Positions 16,765-24,561 of a stretch of 36,134 nt of DNA are shown here, piece after piece. How positions within the stretch are numbered: the stretch's first letter is position 1; each line of letters begins with the position of its first letter. The notes below the pieces were generated by a model, which was given only the letters and a program-made list of their open reading frames with translations, made no database searches and was not told the origin of the DNA. The stretch is from Gemmatimonadota bacterium. GTDB lineage: Bacteria; Latescibacterota; UBA2968; UBA8231. A program made the position numbers and the translations under genes. The stretch spans positions 1 to 36,134 of the forward strand of contig JAPPEG010000090.1 of NCBI GenBank assembly GCA_028875345.1, in the 5' to 3' direction.

Positions 16765-19332
16765 ATGAAATTCGTCCACATCATTGCCGTCATACTGGCT
16801 GTACAGCTAGCCCAAGATGCCCATGGTCAGATTGCGGTTTCAGGTACCGTGGTTTCGGATGCAACCGGCGATGCCTTACCGGGCACAACGGTCGTCATTG
16901 AGGCCACATCCATCGGGACGATGACAGACCAGGATGGGGCCTATTCGATTGACCTTCGGTCTCCAGAGGACATTCTAATTTTTTCCTTTGTGGGATTCCA
17001 GACCAAACGGCTGACGATAAGTCCGGGCGTCACTACGCTTGATGTTCGTTTGGAACCGAGCGTCGTCGGCCTCGAGGGAATCAGCGTCGTTGCCGAGGAA
17101 CCTCGAATCTTCGCGAGCAACGTCGTCGCCGAGCCGATGATCCTCCAGCAGTCGAACATCACCAGCGTGACGTCAGTGGTCGACAACCTGCCCGGGGTAT
17201 CCATCCAGGAGGGCGATGCGTACGGCTTCGACGACTGGTCGAGCAACGTCGCCGTGCGCGGCTTCCAAGTGACCATCAGCGAGGCGCAGATCGGCACAAC
17301 CATCGACGGGTTCCCGAACGGTACATCCGACTACTTCAGCGGTGCCAAGGCCAACCGGTTCATCGACCCAATGAACCTCGGCGGCGTCGAGGTGTCCCAG
17401 GGGACGGCCGACATCGCCTCCCGGTCGGTCGAGGCACTGGGCGGCACCTTCAACTACCTAACGGACGACCCGGCGGCCGAGCGGACCTACACTGCATCGA
17501 CTACCATCGGCGAGAACGAAGGCCAGCGGCTCTACATGCGCCTCGACACCGGACCGTTGTTCGACCGCGAGACGCACGCTTGGATCGCCGCAGTCTACCA
17601 AGAGTCGACCGACTGGATGCAGGGCTCCGCGCGGAACGAGCGGGAGCACATTGCCGCCAAGTTCGTGTCATCGTATGGACGCCTTGACCTTACGAGCTAC
17701 CTCTCATACGACAGCATCCACGAGGACGCCTACCAGCGGCTCTACAGCGAGGCCAACTTCAGGGCGAACCCGCGCTGGGATCGCCTAGTCGGCGACTGGC
17801 CCGGCGTCCCGTACCTGAACCAGTTCTACCGGCCCGGCTGGCAGACCCGGCGGAACAACACCTTGGCCTACCTGAAGGCGGACTGGTCGCTCGACGCCAT
17901 ATCCATGAGCGGCGGACTCTATTTCCATCGCAACCGGGGCCGCGGCGATTGGCTGCCCCCCTACATCGTCGACGTCACCGACGACGGTGGCGGCCCGGAA
18001 TCGGAACTGATGGGCCTCGCACCCGTGCAAGGCGGCACCCAGCTTGGACTGATTCGCTTCGTGAACCGGGACGGCGTCGCGGTCGGGCCGGTCGACGGAT
18101 GCACGTCGTCCTACATCTTCAACTACTATGGATCGGGCGGCCCGGAGGTCGATCCTGCGTGCCACCCGGATGCTACGGCGGTGCAGTCGTACCGCCACAG
18201 CCACTACGGGAAGGACCGCGTCGGCGTGACGCTCGACGAGGAGTGGTTCACCACCATCGGCACCGCCGGCAGCACACTGCGCGCCGGCATCTGGTACGAG
18301 GACTCGCGACGGCACCTGGGTCGGGACTGGCATCAGATGCTGGATCCGACGCTCAGCTTCGACTGGAACGAGCAGGCCTACTGGCACCAGTATGAGTGGG
18401 ATTTCCCGCAACATATCTTCAAGTGGTACGCCGAGGAGACGATCTTCGTCGGCCCGTTGTCCCTGAGCGGCGGCGTCAAGCAGTTCCTAGTCGGCGTGTC
18501 GCGCGAGGACCAGTTCAACGTCGACCCGGATCTCGAAGTCGATTCGGATTCGGATCTACTCTTCTCCGGCGGCATCACATACGAGACGCCAGTCGAGGGC
18601 CTCGACCTGTTCGCCGGCTATTCGGAGAACTTCAGGGCAATCAGCGCCACGCTCCTCGAGGTGCCGGGCCGGAGCCTAGATCTGCTTGAGCCCGAGACCG
18701 CCGCGAACATCGACGTCGGGCTGCAGTACGCAGGGGAACGGCTGGCGCTGAGCGCCACGTGGTACACCATCGACTTCGAGAACCGTATCTTCTACCTCGG
18801 CCCGACGACGGCCGCCGGTCCCAACTACCTCATCCCGGGCGGTGGTGCCTATTTCAACGCCGGTGGCCTTCAAACGAAGGGCTTGGAGTTCTCGGCAACG
18901 GTGCGGATGCCGCAGCAGATTTCCTTGTACACGGCCGCCACACTCAACAACTCGGAGTATATCGGAAGCGGCGATCCCCTCGTCGACGAAAGCCAGAACA
19001 TCGTTTCAGGGACCGATGTCACCGGTGTACCGAACAAGCTATGGGTCGTCTCGCTCGATCGGACCGGGCCTGTCCGCACGGGACTGACGGCCAAGTACAC
19101 ATCGTCGCGGCGCGTCAGCCTGACGGCGGACTGGTACACGGACGCCTATTGGCTGGTGGACTCGTATGTCAGTTTCTCAGGCGAGGCGCTGGGTCCCCTG
19201 CTCCGATCGACGGAGTTCTCGCTCGTGGCGAACAATCTGCTCGACAAGGCTTATCTGTCCGCCATCACCGAGAACGCGGCCTGGCTCGGCGCGCCGCGGA
19301 CGGTTTCAATGACCGCGACTGTTTCTTTCTAA
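16765..19332 (+). CDS. TonB-dependent outer-membrane receptor with N-terminal carboxypeptidase-regulatory-like domain
   Basis: 855 aa. AGGAGG (16754-16759) lies five bases before the ATG. A signal peptide (MKFVHIIAVILAVQLAQDAHG) is followed by a CarboxypepD_reg-like beta domain (about 23-98: VSGTVVSDATGDALPGTTV, GAYSIDL, IFSFVGFQTKRLTI). A TonB-box-like stretch GISVVAEE lies near 105-112. The plug domain (about 125-235) contains VVDNLPGVSI, NVAVRGFQV, TTIDGFPNG, and VEALGGTFNYLTD. The remaining ~600 residues are a beta-barrel with many aromatic-ended strands, finishing in MTATVSF with the terminal Phe expected by the BAM machinery. It imports an unknown large ligand (siderophore, glycan or other) driven by TonB/ExbBD, none of which is in the window. 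No SusD partner is present. Confidence 0.92.
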   Translation: MKFVHIIAVILAVQLAQDAHGQIAVSGTVVSDATGDALPGTTVVIEATSIGTMTDQDGAYSIDLRSPEDILIFSFVGFQTKRLTISPGVTTLDVRLEPSVVGLEGISVVAEEPRIFASNVVAEPMILQQSNITSVTSVVDNLPGVSIQEGDAYGFDDWSSNVAVRGFQVTISEAQIGTTIDGFPNGTSDYFSGAKANRFIDPMNLGGVEVSQGTADIASRSVEALGGTFNYLTDDPAAERTYTASTTIGENEGQRLYMRLDTGPLFDRETHAWIAAVYQESTDWMQGSARNEREHIAAKFVSSYGRLDLTSYLSYDSIHEDAYQRLYSEANFRANPRWDRLVGDWPGVPYLNQFYRPGWQTRRNNTLAYLKADWSLDAISMSGGLYFHRNRGRGDWLPPYIVDVTDDGGGPESELMGLAPVQGGTQLGLIRFVNRDGVAVGPVDGCTSSYIFNYYGSGGPEVDPACHPDATAVQSYRHSHYGKDRVGVTLDEEWFTTIGTAGSTLRAGIWYEDSRRHLGRDWHQMLDPTLSFDWNEQAYWHQYEWDFPQHIFKWYAEETIFVGPLSLSGGVKQFLVGVSREDQFNVDPDLEVDSDSDLLFSGGITYETPVEGLDLFAGYSENFRAISATLLEVPGRSLDLLEPETAANIDVGLQYAGERLALSATWYTIDFENRIFYLGPTTAAGPNYLIPGGGAYFNAGGLQTKGLEFSATVRMPQQISLYTAATLNNSEYIGSGDPLVDESQNIVSGTDVTGVPNKLWVVSLDRTGPVRTGLTAKYTSSRRVSLTADWYTDAYWLVDSYVSFSGEALGPLLRSTEFSLVANNLLDKAYLSAITENAAWLGAPRTVSMTATVSF

Positions 19333-19356
19333 GCGGAGCGCGAAGGGATAAGGCGT

Positions 19357-19373
19357 GCAGACCCAGCGTCTGC
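19357..19373 (+). other. Small hairpin after the receptor gene
   Basis: GCAGAC (19357-19362) and GTCTGC (19368-19373) form a perfect 6-bp stem with a five-base loop. No T-run follows, so it is at best a weak or factor-assisted termination element. Confidence 0.3.
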
Positions 19374-19388
19374 TCTGCCTCAAATGAC

Positions 19389-19417
19389 TTGCGCCCCGCA
19401 GCCCAAGCAAATAGTAT
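19389..19417 (+). promoter_or_regulatory. Candidate promoter of the epimerase-kinase pair
   Basis: TTGCGC (19389-19394) and TAGTAT (19412-19417) are spaced by 17 bases, 43 bases upstream of the ATG at 19460. The match is partial. Confidence 0.35.
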
Positions 19418-19459
19418 AACCCGCGATCCAACAGACGCCGCCAAACACGGGAAAGGGAC

Positions 19460-20194
19460 ATGAAGAAAAAACTTTTCATCACCGGTGCCGCCGGCAAAGT
19501 CGGGTCCGGCCTGCGCCGTCACCTCAAAGACCGCTATGACTTCCGCTTGCTCTTCCACCGCAACATCCCCGAGGTCGAACCAAACGACGAAATCGTGGTC
19601 TCCGACCTCGCCAACTTCGAGAACATGGTCGAGGCCTGCGAAGGCATCGACACCATCGTCCACCTCGGCATCGCCATCGTCCAGCGGGGCTATCCGCGCA
19701 CGCGCTACAACCAGATGATCATGGAGACCAACATCCAAGGCACCTACAACATTTTTGAGGCCGCCCGCATCAACAAGGTCCCGGTCGTCGTCTTCGCCAG
19801 CACCAACCACGTAACGGGCTTCTACGAGCAAGAAGGCATCTACACCACCCCCGAGATGCCGATCCGGCCCGACAGCATGTACGGCGTCAGCAAGGCATTC
19901 GGCGAAGCGCTCGGCCGCTTCTACTACGACGAGTACGGCATCTCCTCTTACTGTCTCCGCATCGCCAACTACCCGGACACCGAAGAAGTCAACAGCACCT
20001 ATCCCCCCGGTGAAAACCGCTGGCTCAGCGCCCGCGATGTCTCCGAGCTGACCGCCTGCTGCATCGAGGCCCCCCGGCCCCAATTCGGCATCATCTACGG
20101 GGTCTCACTGGGCGCAGACAAAAAGTGGGACCTCGCCAACGCCAAAGAACTCGTCGGCTGGGAGCCCCAAGACCGCGGTGCGCCCTCGCCGTGA
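19460..20194 (+). CDS. NAD-dependent epimerase/dehydratase-family protein, uronate dehydrogenase-like
   Basis: 244 aa, extended short-chain dehydrogenase. The N-terminal Rossmann motif is TGAAGKVG (8-15). Other family marks are VSDLAN (47-52), VHLG (67-70), VFASTNHVTG (111-120) with catalytic S114, and the active-site YGVSK (Y141, K145). The C-terminal KWDLANAKELVGWEPQDRG is typical of this superfamily. Overall shape and the short length resemble uronate dehydrogenases, which oxidise hexuronic acids to lactones using NAD, but a sugar epimerase is possible. GAAAGGG (19451-19457) precedes the ATG. The stop codon overlaps the start of the following P-loop kinase (GTGA), so the two are translationally coupled; the kinase might act on a related sugar, which is inference. 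Confidence 0.87.
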   Translation: MKKKLFITGAAGKVGSGLRRHLKDRYDFRLLFHRNIPEVEPNDEIVVSDLANFENMVEACEGIDTIVHLGIAIVQRGYPRTRYNQMIMETNIQGTYNIFEAARINKVPVVVFASTNHVTGFYEQEGIYTTPEMPIRPDSMYGVSKAFGEALGRFYYDEYGISSYCLRIANYPDTEEVNSTYPPGENRWLSARDVSELTACCIEAPRPQFGIIYGVSLGADKKWDLANAKELVGWEPQDRGAPSP

Positions 20195-20841
20195 CGGATG
20201 TGGCCCACTTGGGCGGCGGCTACGCAGACTCCGCACCCGACCCCGGCCCCACCATAGCAGCTCTTCTGCAAGCCGCCCGTCCCGGCAGCCCGTCTTCCCG
20301 CCTCGTGGTCTTGGGCGGGCCGCCCGGAGTCGGCAAAACCGCCGTCGCCCGAGCACTCCTCGCGCTTTGCCCAAACACCTTTCTCCTCGACAAAGACCAA
20401 ACGGCCGCTGGTTTTATCCTCGAAGCGGCCGCGCTGCGGGGCGACGCGCCCGACGCGGCGTACGGCACTCCGCACTACTGGCAAAAGCTCCGTCCCCTCG
20501 AATACGCCAGCGCCCTCTCCATAGCTTGCACTAACCTCGTCGGCACCCGCCAAGTCCTCCTCGTCGGCGGCTTTGGCCCCGAACTAGGCGCGGACGCCCT
20601 CTGGGAACGACTAGCCGCAAACATCGCCCCAGCCACCCTTTCCGTCCTCCACCTCGACCCGCCACCCCTAGACATTTGGCGCGCCCGCATGGCCGCTCGC
20701 GGCTCCCGCGCCGACGCTTCGTACTTTGCCCATCTCGCGCAGGCCCTCGGCAACCTTCCCGTCTGGGCCGGGGCCGTCCGCATCCCGACCGACGGCCCCC
20801 TGCACTCAGTCGTCCAACGCGCCCTCAACGCCCTCACCTGA
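20191..20841 (+). CDS. P-loop (AAA_33/zeta-type) kinase-like protein
   Basis: 216 aa from the GTG at 20191, which overlaps the epimerase stop as GTGA. Later in-frame GTG codons are alternatives. The nucleotide-binding P-loop is VVLGGPPGVGKTA (about 39-51), followed by FLLDKDQTAAGF (acidic residues for substrate or magnesium, as in zeta toxins and small-molecule phosphotransferases). A hydrophobic strand VLLVGGFG plays the Walker-B-like role, then LSVLHLDPPPLDIWRARMAARGSRAD forms a lid with Arg residues. This is the general architecture of sugar, antibiotic or polynucleotide kinases; the substrate is not predictable. Ala- and Pro-rich, high-G+C composition agrees with its upstream partner. Confidence 0.72.
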   Translation: MTDVAHLGGGYADSAPDPGPTIAALLQAARPGSPSSRLVVLGGPPGVGKTAVARALLALCPNTFLLDKDQTAAGFILEAAALRGDAPDAAYGTPHYWQKLRPLEYASALSIACTNLVGTRQVLLVGGFGPELGADALWERLAANIAPATLSVLHLDPPPLDIWRARMAARGSRADASYFAHLAQALGNLPVWAGAVRIPTDGPLHSVVQRALNALT

Positions 20842-20895
20842 AGGTGCGCGGACGGTTGACTTTTTTCGGTTTTACCCTTTATTTCTTAAGATGTT

Positions 20896-21303
20896 ATGTT
20901 AATCGTCCACAGTGCCTTAGGCTACTGCGTTCTCCTTGTCATAGCCTATCTCAGCGGCCACCGCACTCGCTCCATTCCCTGGAAAACCATTGGCGTAGCC
21001 ACGGTGCTCCAACTCCTGCTGGCCGCCTTCCTGCTGCAACCAGCCATTCGCTCGTTGGTCTTTGGCCTCCCCAGCGACTTGACGACCCTGCTCAAAAAAA
21101 CCGCGCTTACCGCCAATGAGTCGCTGCTATTTAGCGGTATGAGCACGGAATCGTTCGTCCGCGAACATGGGCCGGTGGTCGCCCTCGAAATCGCGGCGAT
21201 CCTCATTTTTGTGGCCTCGCTTTCGCGGGTACTCTACCCCTGTGAAACTCAGCGGCACTTCGGGCGTTATGTACTATCTCTAGCTAAAGCGAAAAGCAGA
21301 TGA
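20896..21303 (+). pseudogene. Truncated concentrative nucleoside transporter (CNT/NupC N-terminal part only)
   Basis: 135 aa against about 400 for the family. The N-terminus (LGYCVLLVIAYLSGHR, then IPWKTIGVATVLQLLLAAFLL) matches the CNT N-terminal domain with its hallmark W-x-G-LQ-L-L pattern. The next segment (ALEIAAILIFVASLSRVLY) corresponds to the beginning of the gate region. The protein stops soon after, with no core transport helices, and the downstream frames do not resume the family. It may therefore be a remnant or an independently folding fragment. The Shine-Dalgarno region is weak. The stop overlaps the next start as ATGA (21300-21303), a coupling usually seen between expressed genes, which argues that the short version is not freshly broken. 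Confidence 0.6.
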
Positions 21304-21548
21304 CGACAAGAAAGACGACCTATCGCGCCCGGTTTGACGGCCACCGGCGGCTCGCTGCCGCCGTCATCATTCAAGCCGTCAAAGACATGCAGACCGCAGA
21401 TTGCAATCAAGAGCGGCAAACGGCTATCGACTTCCTCGCAGGGGACATGTGGCCCTTTTCCGACGTGCTCGACCTGCCTTTAGACGGCCGCGCCCTCTGC
21501 GAGTACCTGCGCACCATGGAGATCGCTTCCATCGAACCTCTTGGCTGA
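21300..21548 (+). CDS. Small conserved-looking protein of unknown function
   Basis: 82 aa, overlapping the truncated transporter by ATGA and ending 53 bases before the PhyH gene. It has no signal or membrane segment. The pattern RLAAAVIIQAVKDMQ - ERQTAIDFLAGDMWPFSDVLDLPLDGRALCEYLR resembles a widespread family of small bacterial and phage hypothetical proteins in which a helix is followed by a W/F-containing segment and a 'LGLD..xLR' end, suggesting a helix-rich DNA- or nucleoprotein-associated role. I cannot name the family with certainty and propose no function. Confidence 0.5.
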   Translation: MTTRKTTYRARFDGHRRLAAAVIIQAVKDMQTADCNQERQTAIDFLAGDMWPFSDVLDLPLDGRALCEYLRTMEIASIEPLG

Positions 21549-21601
21549 CCTGCGCAGAAGCGGTATTTTCCGTGGCGCATCTAACCCGGAGACGATCCCC
21601 C

Positions 21602-22414
21602 ATGGAACTTTCGCCCGCGCAAATTCGCTTCTTCAAGAGCTTCGGCTATCTCTACTTCCCACAGCTTTTTGCCCCCGACGAGATCGCCTGGATCACCGAG
21701 GAGTTTGAACTCTCCATCCAAGCCTGCGGCAACGGCGCGCAACACGACGGCAGCAAGCGCACCATGTTCGGCGGCCCCATCGAGCACCGCGAGCGGCTGT
21801 GTACCCTCGTAGATGACGAGCGCATCGTCGGGATCTGCAACGGCGTCCTCGGCGAAAACTTCAACTACGCCAGCGGCGACGGCAACTACTACAGCGGCGA
21901 TACCGGCTGGCACCCCGATGGCAATTGGGGCCAGCTTTTCTCGGTCAAAATCGCCTTCTACTTAGACGACCTTACCCGCGACACCGGCTGTCTGCGCATA
22001 ATTCCCGGTAGCCACCACCCCAACCACTTCGTCCGCGCCGAGGGCATTGACCTCAACAACTCCGTGGAGCTGTTCGGCATCGAGCCGCGCGACTTTCCCA
22101 GCAACCTCGCGCTCGAGACGACCCCCGGCGACCTCGTCATCTTCAACCACGACCTCTATCACGCCTCCTTCGGCGGCGACCAGCGGCGGCGCATGTTTAC
22201 CATGAACCTCACCCGCCCCTGCACCAACGACGCCGACCTAGCCACTCTCAGGGACTATCTCAGCCGGCATTCTCCCGGCGGCTACCAAGTAGTAACCGGC
22301 GGCGGCATGTTCTATCCCACCATGCTCGATACCGCCAGCCCAGAGCGCATGGTGCACTTGCGCCAATGCGCCGAAGTCCACGACGAACTCTTTCCAGACC
22401 TGGCGCGGCATTGA
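21602..22414 (+). CDS. Phytanoyl-CoA dioxygenase-family Fe(II)/2-oxoglutarate oxygenase
   Basis: 270 aa. The start at 21602 is supported by GGAGA (21588-21592); the frame is open upstream but the extra part is low-complexity, Arg-rich, and overlaps the previous gene. PhyH landmarks: FFKSFGYLYFPQLFAPDEI (10-28), GDTGWHPDGNWG (99-110), FYLDDLTRDTGCLRIIPGSHH (119-139), GDLVIFNHDLYHASFGGDQRRR (176-197). The iron triad is complete: H104 and D106 (HPD) plus H187, with an Arg (R195-R197 region) for 2-oxoglutarate. It is expected to hydroxylate a small molecule using O2; the substrate is unknown. Contrast with the PhyH-fold protein at 10369-11181, which lacks the carboxylate. Confidence 0.88.
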   Translation: MELSPAQIRFFKSFGYLYFPQLFAPDEIAWITEEFELSIQACGNGAQHDGSKRTMFGGPIEHRERLCTLVDDERIVGICNGVLGENFNYASGDGNYYSGDTGWHPDGNWGQLFSVKIAFYLDDLTRDTGCLRIIPGSHHPNHFVRAEGIDLNNSVELFGIEPRDFPSNLALETTPGDLVIFNHDLYHASFGGDQRRRMFTMNLTRPCTNDADLATLRDYLSRHSPGGYQVVTGGGMFYPTMLDTASPERMVHLRQCAEVHDELFPDLARH

Positions 22415-22445
22415 CGACCAGCCCCCTCGTGCAGATATTTTCTCT

Positions 22446-22521
<76 letters not shown>

Positions 22522-22567
22522 TCTTTGCCAAAGGGGTTGCGGACGCCGTTTCCGCACTCCCTTCGGC

Positions 22568-22579
22568 TGCGAATTCGCA
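22568..22579. promoter_or_regulatory. 12-bp perfect palindrome upstream of a strong promoter
   Basis: TGCGAATTCGCA is a perfect palindrome 25 bases upstream of the -35 element at 22604. A binding site is possible, but such palindromes also arise by chance. Confidence 0.25.
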
Positions 22580-22603
22580 CCTTCCCAGCGTCCCTTCCCA
22601 TCC

Positions 22604-22632
22604 TTGACATTTCTCAGTTCAAAGCATAAAAT
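22604..22632 (+). promoter_or_regulatory. Near-consensus sigma70 promoter for the efp-acc operon
   Basis: Consensus TTGACA (22604-22609), a 17-base spacer and TAAAAT (22627-22632). Predicted transcription start is near 22639, about 38 bases before the TPR gene. This probably drives the TPR-efp-accB-accC-gcvH run. Confidence 0.8.
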
Positions 22633-22676
22633 AGCCTCGCGTTTTAGTCGCTTTAGCACCTCCCATCCCTAGCGCC

Positions 22677-23504
22677 ATGGCCAACTCCATAGCCGAACTA
22701 GAAAAGGCACTCCGCCGCGACCCAGATTCCCCGCGCTTCGCTCGCCTCGCCGATCTCTATCTCAAACGCGGGCGCATCGAACGCGCCATCGAGCTGTGCC
22801 AAAAGGGCTGTGCGAGTTTTCCCGATTACGCCACTGGCTTTATCGTCCTCAGCAAGTGCTATGAAAAACGGGGGGACTTAGAACAAGCGCGCGAGACCAT
22901 GGGACAAGCTCTGCGGATTGACCCAGAAAACCCCAGTGGGTACAAGCGCCTCGCCCACCTTTTTGAGCAACTCGACGTCGCGCCATTGGCCTTGCAAAGC
23001 CTGCGCCAAGCCGCGTATTTCGACCCTTTCGACCCCTCTCTAGCCGAACAGATCGACCGCTTCACCAGCCAAACCCACCAAGAAGTACCCGTGCCCGAAC
23101 CCGAATCTGAACCCGAAGAGGTCGCAGCCGTCGCTAGCGCGGCTCTGGTCGAATCCACTCAGCCCCAAGCGCTGCCGCCAAACCAGTCGCCCGATGACGA
23201 CCGCGACGATCTGTACGGCGATACCGACGACCGCGAACTGCTCCGCCTCTTGCAGGAGATCGAAGAGGAGGAAGTCGCCGAACCAGCGCCCGTACCAGAA
23301 GAGCCACCCACCCCAGCCGACAACAAGCCAAGCACACCAAAAAACAAGCGTATCGCCACCATGACGCTGGCCGAGATCTATACCACGCAGGGCTTGACCC
23401 AGAAGGCGATCGAAATGTATCGCGAGCTTCTCGAACAGGAGCCGAACAACACCATCATCCGCAGCAAGCTATCTTCGCTAGAACAAAGCAGCAACGCACA
23501 CTAA
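22677..23504 (+). CDS. Tetratricopeptide-repeat protein
   Basis: 275 aa, no signal peptide. The N-terminal half (about 1-125) carries three TPR-like repeats: PRFARLADLYLKRGRIERAIELCQKG, ATGFIVLSKCYEKRGDLEQARETMGQAL and PSGYKRLAHLFEQLDVAPLALQSL. An acidic, Pro/Glu-rich linker (about 133-225) follows. A last TPR-like unit ends the protein (TLAEIYTTQGLTQKAIEMYRELLEQEP). It is a scaffold for protein-protein contacts; partner unknown. The gene has no visible Shine-Dalgarno sequence although the promoter upstream is strong. It is ten bases from efp, so it probably belongs to the operon. Confidence 0.85.
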   Translation: MANSIAELEKALRRDPDSPRFARLADLYLKRGRIERAIELCQKGCASFPDYATGFIVLSKCYEKRGDLEQARETMGQALRIDPENPSGYKRLAHLFEQLDVAPLALQSLRQAAYFDPFDPSLAEQIDRFTSQTHQEVPVPEPESEPEEVAAVASAALVESTQPQALPPNQSPDDDRDDLYGDTDDRELLRLLQEIEEEEVAEPAPVPEEPPTPADNKPSTPKNKRIATMTLAEIYTTQGLTQKAIEMYRELLEQEPNNTIIRSKLSSLEQSSNAH

Positions 23505-23514
23505 CGGGAGCAAT

Positions 23515-24072
23515 ATGGCAGACACCACGGATTTCAGAAACGGCTTTACCATGTCCCTCGACGGTGAGCTCTTCTCCATCGTCGAATTTCAGCACGTCAA
23601 GCCGGGCAAGGGCAGCGCCTTCGTGCGCACCAAGCTCAAAAACACCAAGACCGGTGCCGTGCTCGACCGCACCTTCCGCTCGGGCGACAAAGTCGAGCAA
23701 GTCCGGCTCGAAAAGCGCCAGATGCAGTACCTATATTCCGACCAAGGGCTGTACTACTTCATGGACTTGGACACCTACGATCAGATCCCAGTGTCCGCAG
23801 AGACCGTCGGCACAGCCAGCACGCTCCTCAAAGAAAGCGAGAACGCCTTCCTCCTCATAGCAGGCGAGGAGATCGTCTCCGTCGAGCTACCCAACTTCGT
23901 CGCCCTTGTCGTCACCCACACCGAACCGGGCGTCAAGGGCGACACCGCCACCGGCGCAGTCAAGCCAGCCACCCTAGAAACCGGCTACGTGGTGCAGGTG
24001 CCACTCTTTATCAACAAGGGCGACCGGCTCAAGGTCGATACCCGCACGGGCGAATACGTAGAGCGCGTTTGA
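23515..24072 (+). CDS. efp: Translation elongation factor P
   Basis: 185 aa, normal length for the three-domain EF-P. It binds the ribosome between the P and E sites and relieves stalling at polyproline stretches. The KOW-like N-terminal domain has the loop HVKPGKGSAFVRTKLKN (27-43), with K32 in PGKG corresponding to the residue modified in E. coli (Lys34). The OB domains follow: YLYSDQGLYYFMDLDTYDQIPV, VELPNFVALVVTHTEPGVKGDTA, TLETGYVVQVPLFINKGDRLKVDTRTGEYVERV at the end. GGGAG precedes the ATG. The modification enzyme (EpmA/EpmB or other) is not in the window. It is followed closely by accB, a gene order known from many bacteria. Confidence 0.97.
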   Translation: MADTTDFRNGFTMSLDGELFSIVEFQHVKPGKGSAFVRTKLKNTKTGAVLDRTFRSGDKVEQVRLEKRQMQYLYSDQGLYYFMDLDTYDQIPVSAETVGTASTLLKESENAFLLIAGEEIVSVELPNFVALVVTHTEPGVKGDTATGAVKPATLETGYVVQVPLFINKGDRLKVDTRTGEYVERV

Positions 24073-24090
24073 GAAAGGACAACACCTCCT

Positions 24091-24555
24091 GTGAACGAAG
24101 ACAAGCTCCGCAAACTGCTAGAGCTTTTTCACGATAGCGACATAGAAGAGTTAGAGGTCCAACACAGCTTCTGGCACGGCACGCGCATCCGCTTAACTCG
24201 CAGTCGTGCGCCCTCCCCTGTGGCCCCCGCTGCCTCCATGCCCGTTGCGCCCATTGTGTCCACCGCGCCCACTGAGCCTGCGGCCCCAGCACCCGCTGAA
24301 AAGACCGATGACGGCCTCCACGAGGTGCTATCGCCCATGGTCGGTACGTTTTACCGAGCCGCTTCGCCCGAAGCCGATCCCTTTGTGCGCGAGGGAGATC
24401 GCATCGAAAGCGGCCAGACCCTCTGCATCATCGAGGCCATGAAGATCATGAACGAGATTCCCGCGGATGTCCAAGGCGAAGTAGTCGAGATTCTCGTCGG
24501 CGATGGCCAGCCCGTTGAATACAACCAAGCTCTATTCAAAATTCGCCCTAGCTAA
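24091..24555 (+). CDS. accB: Biotin carboxyl carrier protein of acetyl-CoA carboxylase
   Basis: 154 aa. Carries the biotin that shuttles CO2 from AccC to the carboxyltransferase in malonyl-CoA synthesis. The GTG start at 24091 follows AAAGGA (24074-24079). An N-terminal helix ([22 protein letters not shown]) is joined by an Ala/Pro linker (about 40-70) to the biotinyl domain (77-154). The domain contains [20 protein letters not shown] and EAMKIMNEI, with K118 biotinylated. Length and layout are typical. It is six bases from accC. Confidence 0.96.
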   Translation: MNEDKLRKLLELFHDSDIEELEVQHSFWHGTRIRLTRSRAPSPVAPAASMPVAPIVSTAPTEPAAPAPAEKTDDGLHEVLSPMVGTFYRAASPEADPFVREGDRIESGQTLCIIEAMKIMNEIPADVQGEVVEILVGDGQPVEYNQALFKIRPS

Positions 24556-24561
24556 GAGGCT

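Noticed and set aside
20856-20884. Promoter with TTGACT before the truncated transporter
   Set aside because: At 17 or 18 bases downstream no acceptable -10 is found (TTATTT or TATTTC).
21401-21601. N-terminal extension of the PhyH protein at 21602
   Set aside because: It is the shifted-frame shadow of the small gene at 21300-21548 and has no family similarity.
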